Source: Aptenodytes patagonicus (taxonomy: Eukaryota > Chordata > Aves > Sphenisciformes > Spheniscidae). Taken from it: 64,000 nt of DNA. The position numbers and the translations under genes were made by a program. Under the pieces are notes generated by a model. It did not search any database, was not told where the DNA came from, and saw nothing but the letters and a program-made list of their open reading frames with translations. Each line of letters begins with the position of its first letter. Positions within the stretch are counted from its first letter, which is position 1. The stretch is taken from contig NC_134949.1 of assembly GCF_965638725.1 (NCBI RefSeq), forward strand, positions 120,279,794 to 120,343,793. The letters are read 5' to 3'. Below, piece after piece: positions 61,501 through 64,000 of the stretch.

Positions 61501-64000
61501 GTGGTGCAGTTAAAATTTAGCTCTCATCCCTGGTCACTGCAGCTGGCATTGGCCTGAGTTACCATCATCCCCCTCAAATTCCAGGAGAGGGGGAGGCTTT
61601 TTAAATCATAGTTCTCGCACCAGGGGTCCCAGTGAGAATGTGAGAAACTGCAGAGCTGAGCCACAGAATGACAAGAATATTCTCCATTATTTTAAATATT
61701 TTAGCAATTTTTATTAACATATGGAAAATCTTTAACTGCAATTATAAGTTACACTTTGAAAAAGTTCATTTATTCAGTACAGGGGATTAGCTTTCATAAG
61801 AATAAAAGTCATGCCAGAGCCAAGCCAGTAGAGTCTCCTTGGAAACATTCCTGTTTGAAGCTTTTATTGGTTGCTGATATAGCATATTTTGCTCTGTAGT
61901 CCAGGAAAAAAGAATCTGTACATTAATGAAGAGTAGAAAGACAAAGTCAGAAAACATAAAGCCAGTACCCTACGTGCTCTGTGTATGCATTTCATCTTGT
62001 TACAGCAATTATGGGATTACAGGCCCTGGTCCCACTAGGATTTGTGTCACGATATGGGTAGAGTTTATAATTCAGCTAATGATTAGCTTCAAGTTTTGTT
62101 ATCCACAGACAGTAATAAAAAGCTGATCTGCATTGTTGAGGTCTGGCTCACCTTATGGTAGGAAAAGGATTTTATCAAACTAAAACAAACTGCTGATGCA
62201 GAAAAAGAATAACCCTTCATTCTTTCAGCTTAAGTCATGAACATTTCAGACAAAGTATGAAGCAGGTTTTGGACTATTGCTTTTTTCTGGGAAAAACGAT
62301 ATGGGGTTTTTTCTTGGTTTTGGGGTAGGAAGACCATTTTATTAATGACTTACAGTCAAATTTGAAACACCATTTTTACAGAAAGGTAATAGAAAACTTT
62401 TTTTCTTTATTAAGAGTAAAAAAAATCTGAAAATTTACACAGTCTGAAAATAAAGTATTTTTTCAGCACAACAAAACAAAAACTCATACACAGTACAAAC
62501 AAATCATCAGCTAACTTAGCCCAGGAAAAGAAAACAGGACTCTAGAATCTGGGACATTAACCTGGGCTATAAAATCTCTGTAGGTATGTTTTCTGTTTTA
62601 TATACAAGTCATTGCAATTCTACACACCTCTAAAACTCTGACTCAAATCAACTAAAAGCTTATAGGTAGGATGGGTTAGCTTAAAGATTTTTTTTTTAAT
62701 TATTTTGCAGTCAACTTGGATTTTCATGGCAACTGAAATCCAGACTTGTATTTTACAGTGAGGGCCATTTTTCACTATTGTGTATATGCATTTTTCCCCC
62801 CATTTCACCTGAACATAAACTTGAGAGGGTTCATCTGCTCACAAACGCTGTTGTTATAGGCCGGAGACCCTTATTCTGCTCTGTAGAGATTGTCGAGACC
62901 AGACTACTTGCTCCATTAATATCCTCTCAGCACAGGACCCAGAATACTTTTCAACATCAGGTAACACACTTATCTGACCAGAAGATCAACAGCCACCAGA
63001 GTCGCATGTCACGGGAATGAGCAGGGAGGATCAAGGAGGATCAAGAGCATCGCCAGCATTGTAGTCCTTTGTGGTAGAAGAGGATTTAGTAGGTAAATTC
63101 CTAGATAATTCCATTACACATTCACCTTCTCAAAGCTTTGGTTGCTTGGTAGAGAAGATTGTTATTTAGCAGTTAAAGCTGAGGAATGAGATCTATAGGT
63201 TCTGGTTTTTATTATGTCTGTTCCAGTTTACTGTGTCTTCTTGCATACCATTGCATCCACAGCTTCCCACATCTGTGAAATAAACCAAGCTGCACAGGCT
63301 TCAGCTCAAGCTTGCATGAAGCTGCAAACAGCCTTGCTTTGCTGCAGATGTGCTGGCCAACAGCTGTGATTTCCTCAGATTTGCTGTGTCCATAAATTTA
63401 CCAAAACGAGGATTATTTTGATTTGTCTAGTTATACACTAATGATTTTATCAGGCCACTATATATAGTAACAAGGCAGATTAGAGGACAGGGACTCTGTG
63501 GTGTTTCTTCTATACTGGTATGAGACGTATTCAAGAGGAATATCAGAAGATGGCATTGTCCGATGCATTTACCTTACAATCCAGGTAAATGATTGCGGAT
63601 CCTATAAGCATGCTTAAACTAGGGTTGAACCACCTGACCCAAATACTTACAGCTGTATAGATGCAGAAACGATATGGGTTTCATTCACTGAATAGCTTCC
63701 TCCCAGCTGGACATGTGCAGACAAAAATAAGGCCTGTGCTATTGTGATCATTGTGCCTTAAGTATCACAGAAAGGCTGTTAAAGCTAATGCTGGCATGAC
63801 CTTCAGTTACACCTCTGGAAAAAATCCAGACTTATCAAAGGGTGCGAAAGAGAGAGAAAGAGAGACAGAAAAGCAAAGCTGCACTTATGCTGAAGCTTCT
63901 GATCCACTTTGAATAATCAAATCCAAAGAGAAAAAGAAAAAAAAGGAAAAAAAAGAAAAGAAAAGAAACTGCACAACTTTACTTAGCCTCCTAGTCTATT
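58513..64000. other. A+T-rich stretch; two unassigned open frames
   Basis: Contains T runs at 58784-58797 and 60350-60363. A plus-strand stop-free stretch runs 59865-60158 (methionine-started part 59928-60161, 77 residues). A minus-strand frame covers 60787-61302 (171 residues: basic middle, hydrophobic end). I recognise neither. No splice pattern, paralogue or context makes them genes. Confidence 0.45.
63846..63968 (+). repeat. Purine tracts: GA-rich then AAAAG-rich
   Basis: GAAAGAGAGAGAAAGAGAGA lies at 63846-63865. After about 55 bases, a tract of A runs broken by single or paired G follows (63926-63968), with AAAAG units at its end. Such purine/pyrimidine asymmetry is typical of unstable microsatellites. 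Confidence 0.85.

Noticed and set aside
1..64000. Prokaryotic defence system, operon or phage island
   Set aside because: Low coding density, bird-type retroelements and no ribosome-binding-site-led gene strings; the window is vertebrate nuclear DNA.

Overview
The window looks like bird nuclear DNA and appears to be intergenic or intronic. It is A+T-rich, has no operon-like packing and holds no long open frame outside repeats. Its clearest landmarks are repeats typical of birds: a 5'-truncated CR1 LINE ending in ATTCTATG-type units, and a solo endogenous-retrovirus LTR of a type common in birds. I could not identify any host protein-coding exon, tRNA, rRNA or CRISPR array, and nothing prokaryotic is visible. 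The assignment to birds rests on recognising the repeats from memory; the species cannot be told from what I can see.

Layout. Positions 1-16000 are mostly unremarkable A+T-rich DNA, with richer patches at about 5770-7420, 9900-10760 and 14190-14420, an L2-like 3' tail at 7440-7570 and a perfect 22-bp palindrome at 5136-5157. A MIR-like SINE relic (16151-16312) and another L2-like tail (16741-16848) follow. Two G+C-rich patches lie at 20950-22650 and 24650-25140; the first has overlapping open frames on both strands that I cannot assign. Old CR1 3' ends lie at 22990-23031 and 30315-30540. The stretch 30550-41190 is quiet, apart from two places (34860-35050 and 38060-38900) whose texture suggests conserved non-coding elements. 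A heavily decayed antisense CR1 of an older type covers 41197-41850. It is followed by a second MIR-like relic (42548-42655) and a third L2-like tail (45309-45420).

The best-supported features are in 46800-50900. A 570-bp solo LTR (46838-47407) is bracketed by a perfect 5-bp target duplication AGAAG and keeps a CRE palindrome, a TATA-like box and a poly(A) signal. A 1.75-kb CR1 (49094 to about 50845, minus strand) carries the reverse transcriptase and C-terminal part of ORF2 in one uninterrupted frame. That frame is broken by two nonsense codons and a D-to-N change in the catalytic motif. A 3'-truncated relative of the solo LTR lies at 58260-58512. The remainder, to 64000, holds homopolymer tracts, a pair of CGTTAAT/ATTAACG palindromes and a terminal AAAAG-rich tract.

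No genes here work together as a system. The region reads as a layered record of retroelement insertion, with possible regulatory DNA between insertions. I found no evidence of a new biological system.
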